From an uncultured Ignavibacteria bacterium (lineage in GTDB: Bacteria > Bacteroidota > Ignavibacteria > Tepidaquicellales > OLB5): a stretch of DNA of 64,000 bases. The translations under genes and the position numbers were made by a program. The notes under the pieces were generated by a model. It ran no database searches. It was not told the origin of the DNA and was given only the letters and a program-made list of their open reading frames with translations. Positions 7,566 to 16,995 of this stretch are shown here, one piece after another; within the stretch, counting starts at the first letter, position 1; every line of letters starts with the position of its first letter. The stretch spans positions 1 through 64,000 of the forward strand of contig CALMYL010000029.1 of assembly GCA_937873695.1 (NCBI GenBank), read 5' to 3'.

Positions 7566-8897
7566 ATGCCGGATATAAACAAACTAACAGCAAGATGGTT
7601 TGAAATAAATCAAAAAGCCCAAAAGCACCCTGTTCAGATGAAACTAAAGAAAGATCTCAATGAGAAAAGATTCAGGAATTACCTGATCGCAGCAGGAAGG
7701 CGCTCATTCAAAACAGAAAGGTTTGCCAAAAGGCTAATAATGAATGAAATGCTTAAAGATGAAAGTTACAAGAAATTCTTTTTCGCGGGGGCGCCAACAA
7801 GGCAGCAGGCCAAGGAAATTTTTTGGGATGATCTGAAAAGACTTATACCTCCCAATATAGACAGAAAGATATCAGAAACCAGCTTGAAAATTGAAATAAA
7901 TGGCGGTGGTACCTTAAGAGTCATTGGTTTAAAGGAATTCAGACGGGTTCAGGGGCAGTTGATGCATGGTATAGTGATATCGGAGTACCAGGATTGTGAT
8001 GCGGCTGTCTATAATGAATCAATTGAACCGATGATTAATGATACCCGCGGCTGGTGCATAAAAGAAGGCAGACCGTTCGGTAAAAACCATTTCTTTGATG
8101 AGTTCTTAAAGGGCAGACACGGCAGGAAAGGATGGCAGTCATACCACTGGACAAGCGAGGAAATTTTGAGTACAGAGCAGATAGAAGAGGCTAAGGCAAA
8201 TCTCGCCAAACCCGATTACGAACGAGAGTACAAAGCCTCCTTTGAGACGGCTTCGCAAAGACCTTACTACGCCTATACCGAAAAGAACAATAAACGAACT
8301 GAGATACTCCCCCACCTGCCTTTTATTGTCGCATGTGATTTCAATGCGCAGGATAAACCCATGAGCTGGGTCGTAGGTCAAAGACACACAGAAGGAACCG
8401 GGGAAATTACTTACTGGCATAAAGCGTTATCGTTTCAGTTCACAAATACAATTATGATGTGCAAAATACTTGATGAAGATTATTTTATGGCGCTTAGCGC
8501 CGGATATCCGAAGAAAATTATTTTTTACGGTGATTATGCCGGCAAAAAACACACATCAAACTCAAGTTACAATGACTGGGAAATAATCGAAAACTATTTC
8601 ACGAATAAAACCAAAATAGAAAAGAGAATTAAGCCGTGTTTATCTATCCGTGATTCAATTGGGGCGACCAATGCGCAATTGTGTAATTCCAAAGGTGAAA
8701 TAAGGCAATATGTTGACCCCGAAAACTGCGGTGAGCTTATTAAGGACTGGGAATACTGCGCATGGAAGGATAACGGAAGAGAGCTTGACGAACGGGATCC
8801 CCTTAGAACACATTTATGCCGGGCGGTTGATTACTATAATGAATACGAATACTCAATACGCGGCAAACCAAGCATTGCTTCATTCAGAACAATTTAA
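7566..8897 (+). CDS. Terminase large subunit (ATPase/nuclease)
   Basis: 443 residues. Walker A is the atypical G-R-R-S-F-K-T-E (about 44-51), and the Walker B glutamate is in I-V-I-S-E-Y-Q-D (E140). The C-terminal nuclease region starts at I-V-A-C-D-F-N-A, with further acidic residues in Y-G-D-Y-A-G-K and near the end (R-A-V-D-Y-Y-N). The protein drives DNA into the procapsid and cuts it. Length and motifs are complete, so packaging may be functional. Confidence 0.92.
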   Translation: MPDINKLTARWFEINQKAQKHPVQMKLKKDLNEKRFRNYLIAAGRRSFKTERFAKRLIMNEMLKDESYKKFFFAGAPTRQQAKEIFWDDLKRLIPPNIDRKISETSLKIEINGGGTLRVIGLKEFRRVQGQLMHGIVISEYQDCDAAVYNESIEPMINDTRGWCIKEGRPFGKNHFFDEFLKGRHGRKGWQSYHWTSEEILSTEQIEEAKANLAKPDYEREYKASFETASQRPYYAYTEKNNKRTEILPHLPFIVACDFNAQDKPMSWVVGQRHTEGTGEITYWHKALSFQFTNTIMMCKILDEDYFMALSAGYPKKIIFYGDYAGKKHTSNSSYNDWEIIENYFTNKTKIEKRIKPCLSIRDSIGATNAQLCNSKGEIRQYVDPENCGELIKDWEYCAWKDNGRELDERDPLRTHLCRAVDYYNEYEYSIRGKPSIASFRTI

Positions 8898-8917
8898 AAT
8901 CTAAACTATAAACCGAT

Positions 8918-10273
8918 ATGCTCTTAACAGGTAATATTTTCAGTGAACTTAACAATGCATTCAACAGCGCGCTAAAGAAAAGCGAGATCTACAGGCTATC
9001 ACTTCACAATGAATTTGCCGCATTTTACAACAATGATTATGAATCAATTTGCGGCTATTTGCGTGAAGCCACTTTGAACAATCCATTTTCAGAGGAAACT
9101 CTGCAGGACCTCAGGTTCCGGCATGTAAATGTGATAAGAAAGATAATCGGCAGAATAACCAGCGGTATCTTTACCAAAGACCCGGTTATCAAATTAAATG
9201 ATGCAACTGAAGAAGAACAAAAACTCTTAAGCAGTATCTTAAATGATTCCAGGTTCGTACAAAAAGTAAAAGAAGCATTCCAAAAAGCGGTTTACTTCAA
9301 TATCACTGAAGCAAATGTCGTGTGGGATAGTGAACTTAAAAGACTCAGGATAGATATTATTACTCCCAATAATTATACGGTTGAGTGCGGCGGTGATTAC
9401 CTGGAAAAATCCAAAATTGCGGTTCGCAAAGCGGATGAGGAGGGCGAAATATACTGGTCTTATTGGAGCAAAACTGAACATTACCTTGTAAAAGGCGATG
9501 AGGTTATTCCCGCTAAAGGTAACCCTGAAAAGATAAATCCATATTCATTAAGCGGTAACTACAGGTACGCCCTCCCCTTTGCAGCGTTAAGGATAGAAGA
9601 AGGCGAAGATTATTTTGGCGAACCTAACTGGAATATTTTCCTGCACCAGAAAAATCTTGATATAAGACTAACAGACCTTAACGAAACAGAGCTCAAAACA
9701 CTTCACCAGATATATTTGGGTATTAATACTAACTTCATTGATGGTGAATCATTTAAGGCTGGTGATTTTAAGCAGATAAACAACGTGAAGGATGACGATA
9801 AAGAACCAAGAATTGAAAGCATCATTGCAAATGTAGATTATGGCTCAGTTAGAGAGAACATTGACTGGCATAACAGGCTGGTGCTGAGCAGTGAAGCAAT
9901 AAGCGGAAGCTCCGCCAGCACCGAATTGAAGGCTGAGTCCGGTGCGGCAAAGATTATTGATGAGCTTGAGCTTCTTGAAAGGCGCGAGGAATACAAAACT
10001 GAACTTTACCACTTTATGCAGCACCTGCTTGAAGTAACAAGGGTTGTGTGGAATTATTACAATCCAAAGCAGGCACTTCCGGCTGATAAGACATTTGAGG
10101 TAAGATTCACCGAAGCGAAAGTATTTGAATCGATTGATGACAAGAAGAAACGCTATGCTATGGCTCTGGAGTACGGCTACAAAGATAAAATTGATATCAC
10201 CGCCGAAGAGCTGGAAGTGAGTGAAGATGAAGCGAGGGAGATCATAAATGTTCGGAAAGAACGGAACTCTTAA
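8918..10273 (+). CDS. Phage portal protein
   Basis: 451 residues, following the large terminase by 20 bp. The N-terminal helical region is followed by a mixed core and a long helical C-terminus with charged stretches (E-L-L-E-R-R-E-E-Y-K-T-E). Size, position and the S-G-S-S-A-S-T-E-L-K-A-E-S-G-A-A-K segment fit SPP1 gp6-like portals that form the dodecameric DNA gate of the capsid. The call rests on gene order and general resemblance. Confidence 0.8.
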   Translation: MLLTGNIFSELNNAFNSALKKSEIYRLSLHNEFAAFYNNDYESICGYLREATLNNPFSEETLQDLRFRHVNVIRKIIGRITSGIFTKDPVIKLNDATEEEQKLLSSILNDSRFVQKVKEAFQKAVYFNITEANVVWDSELKRLRIDIITPNNYTVECGGDYLEKSKIAVRKADEEGEIYWSYWSKTEHYLVKGDEVIPAKGNPEKINPYSLSGNYRYALPFAALRIEEGEDYFGEPNWNIFLHQKNLDIRLTDLNETELKTLHQIYLGINTNFIDGESFKAGDFKQINNVKDDDKEPRIESIIANVDYGSVRENIDWHNRLVLSSEAISGSSASTELKAESGAAKIIDELELLERREEYKTELYHFMQHLLEVTRVVWNYYNPKQALPADKTFEVRFTEAKVFESIDDKKKRYAMALEYGYKDKIDITAEELEVSEDEAREIINVRKERNS

Positions 10274-10308
10274 AAACCAGAATTTACGAAATTAATTAAA
10301 TCAAACTT

Positions 10309-10827
10309 ATGAAAATACAATTTAACTCTGATGATGCGTCAACATCCGGCGGAGGAAGCTCACCTGCTGATGAGAAAGAGAAAGTCACCTTAACAAGAGC
10401 GGAGCATGAAAAGCTTGTAAAGAATTCAAATGAATTCTTCGAACTAAAGAATGCCAATGTAAAAACAGAAAACAGGATCAAAGAGCTTGAAGGTTCTGTA
10501 AAGTCACTAACGGATGAAAAAGAAAGCATAACACAGAAATTCACAGCCCTGGAGCAAGGCGTAAAACAACAGTATTATGAGCAGTTACCGGATGAACATA
10601 AAAAAATAGCGGAGCTTATTCCCACCATTGAAGGCTTGCGGGATTACGTAAACCTTAACACGGCAAAGCCGCCTGCGGGAAGCGATTCCGCGAGACCCGG
10701 CCCCGGCGGAGCGGAGCTCACAGCAAAATGGGATGAGCTGAGCTACAACGAAAAGGAAGATCTCCGCAAAAAACGCCCCGAGCTGTGGAAAAAACTCTAC
10801 CGCGAAAAATTCGGTTTTAACAACTAA
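10309..10827 (+). CDS. Putative capsid scaffold protein
   Basis: 172 residues. A disordered Ser/Gly start is followed by a long charged coiled coil (about 25-85), a Pro/Gly-rich linker, and a basic C-terminal helical tail (W-K-K-L-Y-R-E-K-F-G). This layout, and the position between portal and capsid, are those of scaffolds, whose C-terminal tail contacts the capsid protein. No prohead protease gene is found in the cluster. Confidence 0.7.
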   Translation: MKIQFNSDDASTSGGGSSPADEKEKVTLTRAEHEKLVKNSNEFFELKNANVKTENRIKELEGSVKSLTDEKESITQKFTALEQGVKQQYYEQLPDEHKKIAELIPTIEGLRDYVNLNTAKPPAGSDSARPGPGGAELTAKWDELSYNEKEDLRKKRPELWKKLYREKFGFNN

Positions 10828-10830
10828 CAA

Positions 10831-10884
10831 TTATCAACTATCAACTAGCAACTATCAACTATCAACTATCAACTATCAACTATT
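10831..10884. repeat. Period-7 ATCAACT repeat in the capsid gene leader
   Basis: About seven imperfect copies of ATCAACT lie directly before the major capsid gene. The tract is AT-rich, nearly free of G and unlikely to fold. Related tracts precede the tail-tube and fibre genes. Confidence 0.85.
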
Positions 10885-10926
10885 TAAATAACTCTTTTAC
10901 AAACTAAACACAGAAAGAAAAGATCT

Positions 10927-11940
10927 ATGGCATCATTAACACTTGATGATCTCGCAGGTAAATTCCAGAGTGAGACCTTTAAGGCCACACTGAGAGGAAC
11001 ATTTACCAAGGCACTCAGCTTTTTCGGCTCCGGTTTTATGACCGAAGCGCCTGATGAAGTTGTTGACCCTAACCAGACGGGTACATTCGGCAACCTGCCG
11101 CAATGGAATGTTGATACTTCTGACCCTGACCAGATAACAACATCTTCGACAACTCCAATTAACAAGCTTTCGGCATACAAGGACCGCTTCGCATGGATGG
11201 AGCTTGAAAAAGGCTGGGGCGCGCAGGAGCTTGTCAACACTGTAGCAGGCAGAGGCAATGATATGATCGAAGAGATCGCCGTGCATATTGGCGAGTACTG
11301 GGCATATGCATTGCAGAAAAGAGCGATCAATATTTTAAAAGGCAACTTCGCAACTGCGCTTGCATCAAGCCACTCAACCGGCAATACTTATTCAGGTGCA
11401 AACATTTCAAACGCGGGTGTACTCGCGGCAAAATATAAGCTGGGCGACTGGCACAGGATGCTGAGCGTTATCTTAATGCACTCAAAAGTGCACGGCGATG
11501 CCGTTACAAATAATCTTATTACTTTCCCCGCCGGACCCGTTGGCAATAACACATTCGTAACCGGTAACCCGGGACAGATACTGGGACTTATGCCTTTTGC
11601 GGATGATGACCTTACAGCTACCGCAAGCGTATATTCAACATTCCTTGGCGGCAGAGGCTCAATGGTATACAAGCTCCGCAACAGGCCGGGAAGCGCCATG
11701 ACAAATAAGAACGTTGTAAAAACAGGCGGCATTTATCTTGAGCTTGCCCGTGATGCAAAACAGGCAGGCGGAACAGATGAGATAATCACAAGGGTATCTT
11801 GTATGGTTCACACACCCGGCGTTGCATATGATGACGCTGCTCCGGAGAATCCAACCCTTGCGCAGCTTGCAACCGGCAGCAACTGGTCAAAAGTAGCTCC
11901 TGATAAGCTCATCAAAGTCGCTGAGCTGAAGACAACATAG
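10927..11940 (+). CDS. Major capsid protein
   Basis: 337 residues, with the order scaffold then capsid typical of tailed phages. The N-terminal segment (L-D-D-L-A-G-K-F-Q-S-E-T-F) is followed by a mixed alpha/beta body that includes W-A-Y-A-L-Q-K-R-A-I-N-I-L-K-G and a terminal T-R-V-S-C-M-V-H-T-P-G-V-A-Y strand, consistent with HK97-fold capsids without a large N-terminal delta domain. It is the first gene after the ATCAACT repeat leader. Confidence 0.82.
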   Translation: MASLTLDDLAGKFQSETFKATLRGTFTKALSFFGSGFMTEAPDEVVDPNQTGTFGNLPQWNVDTSDPDQITTSSTTPINKLSAYKDRFAWMELEKGWGAQELVNTVAGRGNDMIEEIAVHIGEYWAYALQKRAINILKGNFATALASSHSTGNTYSGANISNAGVLAAKYKLGDWHRMLSVILMHSKVHGDAVTNNLITFPAGPVGNNTFVTGNPGQILGLMPFADDDLTATASVYSTFLGGRGSMVYKLRNRPGSAMTNKNVVKTGGIYLELARDAKQAGGTDEIITRVSCMVHTPGVAYDDAAPENPTLAQLATGSNWSKVAPDKLIKVAELKTT

Positions 11941-12048
11941 GCCGTTTTTCACTCTTATGAATTAGCTCTTACGAAAACTTCCCTGCCCTGCTCATATAAC
12001 AATGAGCAGGTAAGGGATTTAAAAAACTAACATTAACCAATACTACTT

Positions 12049-12372
12049 ATGAGTGATACAAACAAAGGAAAAGATATATACGAAATAAATCCCGCTGTGC
12101 TGAACTCACCAATGGGTTACAGCTCACAAATTGATGGCGATAATATTATGGTCGTGGCTCACTTGTTCGGCGAGGGATTTAACAGGCACAATGAAAAGAT
12201 ACGGATCATTAAGGAAGAAGGATTTGTGCTTGTAAATGGTGAGCGGACGGCTTCAGGGAAATTTGAGGCGCTTAGCGATAAGCAGTTATATGAGCTTGTA
12301 ACAGCAGGCGTGATACTGCTGAGTGAGAAACAAAGGAATGATTTCAGAAAGAAATTTTTTACATCAAAATAA
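12049..12372 (+). CDS. Phage structural protein of unknown role
   Basis: 107 residues, not recognised. It lies between the major capsid and head-tail adaptor genes. The mix of short beta segments and a helical C-terminus (K-Q-R-N-D-F-R-K-K-F-F) and the position would suit a decoration or capsid-accessory protein, but nothing proves it. Confidence 0.6.
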   Translation: MSDTNKGKDIYEINPAVLNSPMGYSSQIDGDNIMVVAHLFGEGFNRHNEKIRIIKEEGFVLVNGERTASGKFEALSDKQLYELVTAGVILLSEKQRNDFRKKFFTSK

Positions 12373-12384
12373 AACACACTTACA

Positions 12385-13074
12385 ATGCCACTTGAAGAAT
12401 ATTTAACAGAAGACGACTTGAAAAGCTGCATACCGGAGCTCTCAAGGTTTCTTTGGAGCGAAGAAACAGATTTCACTCCACAGAAACAAAAAGCGATCGA
12501 AGAAGTTACGCTTGAGCTTTCAAACCGGGGATTCAACCCCGCAGAGATTATGCCGAGACTTTATATCAGGTATGCGGGTACTATTGAGGCCGCTGACCAT
12601 ACCACTGAGCCGACAAACGAAGACCTCGCAGCACGGCTGCGGTATGTACTTGATGTAAAAGTATTCACTGCGGGCGGACTAAAAACCTTTATACTGCAGG
12701 GAAGCAATGATTCAGCTAACTGGGAAACCATCGATTCACGCAAAGCTGAAGCTATTGGAATAATTACCTTCATACTTCCCCGCTCATACCTGTATTACAG
12801 GCTTAATGTTACCATTACCGGAGGTTCAATTGATTACGCCGCATACTTATGTGATACATCGATCGAAAAACTGATATCATACAAATGGCTGGAACTGATT
12901 CTGCTTGATAGATTTACTGCTGAAAACGATCAGTACCATTTAAAGATGAAATATTTCAGGAAAGAATATGAAAACCTGCTGGGTAAGATAAGGATTTGGA
13001 TGGATAGCGATTCCGATGGCAAACTTGCTTTGAACGAATTCAGCAAAACCACTACAATAAAAATACTTAAATAA
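12385..13074 (+). CDS. Head-tail adaptor with an inserted beta domain
   Basis: 229 residues. The first about 55 residues (Y-L-T-E-D-D-L...L-W-S-E-E-T) and the last about 65 (I-S-Y-K-W-L-E-L-I-L-L-D-R-F...Y-F-R-K-E-Y) look like the two halves of a gp6-like helical adaptor. Between them lies a segment of about 100 residues (A-G-G-L-K-T-F-I-L-Q-G-S-N-D-S-A-N-W-E) resembling discoidin/F5-8-type or Ig-like beta sandwiches. The insert would project from the head-tail joint. Assignment is by position and pattern. Confidence 0.55.
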   Translation: MPLEEYLTEDDLKSCIPELSRFLWSEETDFTPQKQKAIEEVTLELSNRGFNPAEIMPRLYIRYAGTIEAADHTTEPTNEDLAARLRYVLDVKVFTAGGLKTFILQGSNDSANWETIDSRKAEAIGIITFILPRSYLYYRLNVTITGGSIDYAAYLCDTSIEKLISYKWLELILLDRFTAENDQYHLKMKYFRKEYENLLGKIRIWMDSDSDGKLALNEFSKTTTIKILK

Positions 13075-13080
13075 ATCAAC

Positions 13081-13557
13081 ATGCTTTATAAAGTAATTAA
13101 TGACTGGGTAACCGGAAAAATAACTATACTCAACGGTACACTTTCTGTCCCGGAAAAGCTAAATGCAAACGAAGTGAATTTTGACATGGACTTCCTTCCG
13201 GCAAACCTTAAGGATAACTCATACATCATCAAACTGAGTGAAATAACATTAGATGACAATGAATCCGGTGCAATAATTGTGAATGTTAAGATCGAATTTC
13301 ACTTCAGGCTTTATAAGAAGTCATTGGATATCTACAAAAAGATAATTGATGATAAGCTGTTTGCATTATGCAAATTGTTAGGTGATGATTCACAGGCAGG
13401 ATTGGAATACACTTCAAACGGTTTCACCATCGCGAATATTCACAAAGTAAATGTGACCGGAACAGATAAGGGGTATAAAGGCGGCGAGTATATTTTTCCT
13501 GTGGCAGAATTTGAGCTGCAGATAATTGACAGTGAGCAATTATCAATGAACAATTAA
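13081..13557 (+). CDS. Putative tail terminator / completion protein
   Basis: 158 residues of mixed alpha/beta, placed between the adaptor and the tail-tube gene where siphophages encode the tail terminator. No specific motif is recognised. The gene begins 6 bp after the adaptor gene. Confidence 0.5.
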   Translation: MLYKVINDWVTGKITILNGTLSVPEKLNANEVNFDMDFLPANLKDNSYIIKLSEITLDDNESGAIIVNVKIEFHFRLYKKSLDIYKKIIDDKLFALCKLLGDDSQAGLEYTSNGFTIANIHKVNVTGTDKGYKGGEYIFPVAEFELQIIDSEQLSMNN

Positions 13558-13589
13558 CAGTTAATTTTTGAAAATTGCGTAACCTATAA

Positions 13590-13660
13590 ACTGTAAACTA
13601 TCAACTGTAAACTATCAACTGTAAACTATCAACTGTAAACTATCAACTATAAATTATAAA
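13590..13660. repeat. Period-14 CTGTAAACTATCAA repeat before the tail-tube gene
   Basis: About five near-perfect units run head to tail and end about 10 bp before the ATG at 13672. They share ACTATCAA with the repeat at 10831 and the tract at 18124. Confidence 0.85.
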
Positions 13661-13671
13661 CTATAAAAATT

Positions 13672-14229
13672 ATGTCCAGAGCGTTAAGAGACAAAGGCGG
13701 GAATCAGCTTGTAATAATTGAGCTAGATGAAAATCTTGCTGTTCCCGGCTCGATTACAAACGGTACGAACGCATTAAACTGCGGATTGATATTTGAATCG
13801 CAGGTTGATATTGATGCGAAGACCGAAAAATTCAAAGCCGAAGACGGCAAAACCTACGGTCAGGATGAAGAGTTCGAAGGCAGGACCGCAGGGGTACTAA
13901 TGGAAACATCAAAGCTCATTGCTGACTATCTTGCCTTCGGCACACGCGGTAAGCTTCATCTTGAAATTAAGTATGAAGGTATAAAAGACGGCAAGCACCA
14001 GGAGGTCTTAAAAATTGCGAATGTTACTCCCCAGATGCATTTTAAAACTCCGGGCGGCACAAAAGCCATGAAGTATGAATCAGTTTCTGTTGTACAGCCT
14101 CAGCCGGTTGTGATCTCACCCGCGAATATTACGGCAATTGAATCTGCATTGGGGGTAAATATCAGGACTACGGGTCCGGTAACTATCCCAGCGGAGCAGG
14201 AACATGTAATTGTGGAAACAGAACTTTGA
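13672..14229 (+). CDS. Putative major tail (tube) protein
   Basis: 185 residues, beta-rich. It directly precedes the frameshifted chaperone pair, the usual place of the tube gene. The segments K-F-K-A-E-D-G-K-T-Y-G and L-A-F-G-T-R-G-K-L-H-L-E-I-K-Y suit a tube barrel. It has the most regular repeat leader of the cluster, consistent with a high-copy product. Confidence 0.65.
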   Translation: MSRALRDKGGNQLVIIELDENLAVPGSITNGTNALNCGLIFESQVDIDAKTEKFKAEDGKTYGQDEEFEGRTAGVLMETSKLIADYLAFGTRGKLHLEIKYEGIKDGKHQEVLKIANVTPQMHFKTPGGTKAMKYESVSVVQPQPVVISPANITAIESALGVNIRTTGPVTIPAEQEHVIVETEL

Positions 14230-14271
14230 TCAAATATCAAATAACAAAGAACAAATAGCATATAATTGATT

Positions 14272-14781
14272 ATGGATAACATTTACGAATACAACGGGAT
14301 TAAATACAAACTGAAAAAGCCGGATCTGGGTGTACTTCATAAGGCTTCTCCCCTCTTAATAAAATACAGGGAGCTAATTTATAAATACTCAGCGGGTATT
14401 GATTCATCACAGCTTTTATGTGCAGAAAATGAGGTCATAATATTAAAAGAAGCAATTGAAGAAGCTGAAGCTGAAATACCCGTTAATGAAGAATCGCTGA
14501 ATAAGTTAAAGCAAAAGCTCATTGAAGCTGAGAAATTACTTAACGCGCCGCCAATATCACAGCTTAGGAAACACCTTGCAGAAATTGATTCGCTGGCATT
14601 ATTTGAAATAATTACGGATGCGGAATTCATTTCGGGATTATTCAGTGATATACTAGTAAGCGCCGAAGGCGCAAGAGTGAAATTTGATAAGAATTCATTC
14701 AGTGAAATCGACTCAATTGAATTTATTAAAAATGTGATTACAGATTTTTTTTTGAGCGTACAACTACCTGCAGTAAAATAA
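14272..14781 (+). CDS. Tail assembly chaperone, G-type product
   Basis: 169 residues from ATG 14272. Helical and acidic, with a coiled-coil stretch in the middle. The last codons contain nine consecutive T (14745-14753) read as GAT TTT TTT TTG. The gene sits between the tail-tube and tail-length genes and overlaps a -1 frame extension, the arrangement of lambda gpG/gpGT. The unshifted product ends at 14781. Confidence 0.8.
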   Translation: MDNIYEYNGIKYKLKKPDLGVLHKASPLLIKYRELIYKYSAGIDSSQLLCAENEVIILKEAIEEAEAEIPVNEESLNKLKQKLIEAEKLLNAPPISQLRKHLAEIDSLALFEIITDAEFISGLFSDILVSAEGARVKFDKNSFSEIDSIEFIKNVITDFFLSVQLPAVK

Positions 14782-15026
14782 ATGCATTTCGTGAGAAGTT
14801 TGTTTCTGCCGAAAGCTGTAATACTATTTTGCCTGAAAGATTCGATATACCAGGCGGGCTGGAGTACCTTTACATGATATCAGAACTTGCGAAATACTAC
14901 GGCTTACAGCCCCGCGAAGCGGAAAAAATGAATGAAATGGATTTCTGGATAATGCGTGAATTTCAAATACTAAAACTCAATAGAGAAGAATACATTATGA
15001 AACTGAAATTTAATAGAGATCAATAA
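14272..15026 (+). CDS. GT fusion made by programmed -1 frameshift
   Basis: Slippage on T-TTT-TTG (14748-14754) puts ribosomes in the -1 frame, which is open from GAG at 14754 to the stop at 15026, adding about 90 residues. The total is about 251 residues. The downstream part (L-P-E-R-F-D-I-P-G-G-L-E-Y-L-Y...L-Q-P-R-E-A-E-K-M) has only a TTG at 14829 as a possible independent start, and coding character continues upstream of it to the slippery run. The T domain is expected to recruit tail tube to the tape measure. Confidence 0.75.
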
Positions 15027-15028
15027 TT

Positions 15029-15586
15029 ATGATACCTGATACTGAAATAACAGCGCTGATTCAATCGTTAAATAAAATGACAAGTGAAATTACACGGTTG
15101 ATTCCGGTGGGAAGAAATTCCGCAGAAAAAGAACCCGGCACTGCGGTAAACTCACTTGATAAACCTGCGGCAAGCTCCGCTGAAATTGCCGGCTACTTTG
15201 GGATCATGTTAGATACAACAAAAAGTATGCTTGGCAATATGGGACTTATGGATACGGGCTTCACTAAAACCGTGCAGATTATTCTGCAATTGCTCAGTTC
15301 AATAACCGGCAGCGGCGGCGGGTTTGGGGGATTCTTCAGCGGGATACTTGGGGTAATTGGCGGTATTGTCGGCGGTCCATTAGGCGCAGCCGCCGGAGGC
15401 GGCATTGGTTCATTATTTGGCAGGCAGCAGTTAAGCCTTAACTCACAATTGAATAGCTCAATAAACTCGTCATCACAGATGCCGCAGATAATTAACCAGG
15501 TAGTGGTTAAGAATCCGGTTACCTTTACCCGCGCATTTGATGTTGAAGTAAAAACCCGAAGTTTGAGAGGAGGAATTGACCTGTAA
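15029..15586 (+). CDS. Short tape-measure-like tail protein
   Basis: 185 residues, just 2 bp after the GT frame, where the tape measure gene normally lies. The centre is a hydrophobic Gly/Ala-rich segment (about 95-130: G-G-F-G-G-F-F-S-G-I-L-G-V-I-G-G) of the kind found in tape measures. It is far shorter than usual tape measures (commonly over 600 residues). It could be a minimal tape measure, giving a very short tail, or a different tail component with the real tape measure lost. Confidence 0.5.
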   Translation: MIPDTEITALIQSLNKMTSEITRLIPVGRNSAEKEPGTAVNSLDKPAASSAEIAGYFGIMLDTTKSMLGNMGLMDTGFTKTVQIILQLLSSITGSGGGFGGFFSGILGVIGGIVGGPLGAAAGGGIGSLFGRQQLSLNSQLNSSINSSSQMPQIINQVVVKNPVTFTRAFDVEVKTRSLRGGIDL

Positions 15587-16995
15587 TGCCTGTATATATT
15601 AAAAAATACCGCGGCGGCAACTACTTCAATGAGCGTGTATTTGTTGATAGCCTGGTGCTTAACTATATTCCCTCTGACGGGCTGCCTGTATTCAGGTTTG
15701 AAACAGAAGATGCCGCAGGCATCGGCACGTACCGTGCCGGGGATTTTGACCTGAACATATCACTTCTGCAAAAAGAATTATCCCAAAACAGAAGCAGTAT
15801 CAGAGATTTTTTCCTGGGTGAAGAGCGAGATTTTTATTACCTCATAATTATCAAAACCGGCGCGCAGACGTTTACAGGTGTATCACAGCAATCACAAATT
15901 GCGGCTGATTATACTTACTCACAAAACCGCTGGCATGTGAAGCTAACCTGTAAAGATATATTGATAGAATGGGCTAAACGCTGCGAAGCAGCGGCGAATT
16001 CAACCATTAACTTCGCAAATGGCGAGCAGCTTACATTTGAGGAATACATAGTAAGGCATTTTGCAGGATTAACCGGCAGTGTTGTGATGATAGAATTACC
16101 CCAAAAAACTTACCTTGAGCGGCTTAGGGAGCTTTACAGCAATATACAGTGGTGTTACGCGCTGGGAGATTACAGGAATTTTATAACGGGACAGCAAAAT
16201 ATCAGCCGCTGGGAAACATTCAAAGAGCTTGCCAAGGGTCTAGGCTTTAATTTTGAAATGTATCTGAATCCGGGAACTGAGGATTTAAGCGAACCTGAAT
16301 TTATTTTTAAGATATTTTTTATTACCGATCTTGTATATGAGCCGCCCGTTACACCGGAAATAATTGAGATAACAGAATCAATCACAGCCCCCAGGCTTGA
16401 ATGGCTTTTCCTGAAATACCGGAGTTTTGTTTTTGCCGAAGCTGAGTACGCTGACGGAATATTTTTCAGCAAGGACGCCTCATACGGCTCAGATACAAAT
16501 CACGGCGATGGCACTACTTTATATCCCACATGCGCTGTGACTTTTCAGAACAAACTGCTGAGTTATATAAATGAAAATCAGGTGACAGAAAAAAACGTAG
16601 TGCGCGATATAGATTTCAAAGAAATGCCGCTTAAGCAGTATAATTATGATTTTAATGCAAATGTACCAATAGGGAAATTGTATCAATTGGATGAAGCTCT
16701 AGGCGGGGGTATGGCGTATTCGAGGATATTTAACTGCGCGAGGGTTCATGGAGGTAATATTGATTTTTATGATTTCATACCAATTCAAAAAAATGCAGTA
16801 CTAAATCTAAAAAGATTTATTAAAAATGAAATTAAAATATTAAAAATTGTAATTCGTTTAGATTATGATCATAATTTAAAATTATGGTCGTACCTGGATT
16901 TAAATGGTGAAAATTATCTTCTAAAATCTATCAGTGAATTAGATCTTCAACAGAATAAGATTGAAATGGATATTATTAAAGCTTCATTACCTTAA
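15586..16995 (+). CDS. Tail-tip / baseplate hub-like protein
   Basis: 469 residues; its ATG overlaps the preceding stop region (TAATG). Beta-rich N-terminus and repeated aromatic strands suit a distal tail or hub protein, but no motif decides. The last roughly 75 codons are much more AT-rich than the rest of the gene, and its end overlaps the convergent lipoprotein gene by 20 bp, so the 3' part was probably replaced along with that gene. Confidence 0.55.
   Translation: MPVYIKKYRGGNYFNERVFVDSLVLNYIPSDGLPVFRFETEDAAGIGTYRAGDFDLNISLLQKELSQNRSSIRDFFLGEERDFYYLIIIKTGAQTFTGVSQQSQIAADYTYSQNRWHVKLTCKDILIEWAKRCEAAANSTINFANGEQLTFEEYIVRHFAGLTGSVVMIELPQKTYLERLRELYSNIQWCYALGDYRNFITGQQNISRWETFKELAKGLGFNFEMYLNPGTEDLSEPEFIFKIFFITDLVYEPPVTPEIIEITESITAPRLEWLFLKYRSFVFAEAEYADGIFFSKDASYGSDTNHGDGTTLYPTCAVTFQNKLLSYINENQVTEKNVVRDIDFKEMPLKQYNYDFNANVPIGKLYQLDEALGGGMAYSRIFNCARVHGGNIDFYDFIPIQKNAVLNLKRFIKNEIKILKIVIRLDYDHNLKLWSYLDLNGENYLLKSISELDLQQNKIEMDIIKASLP

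Noticed and set aside
10831-13660. CRISPR-like reading of the ACTATCAA repeats
   Set aside because: Repeats are contiguous 7- or 14-bp words without unique spacers and no cas genes are present.
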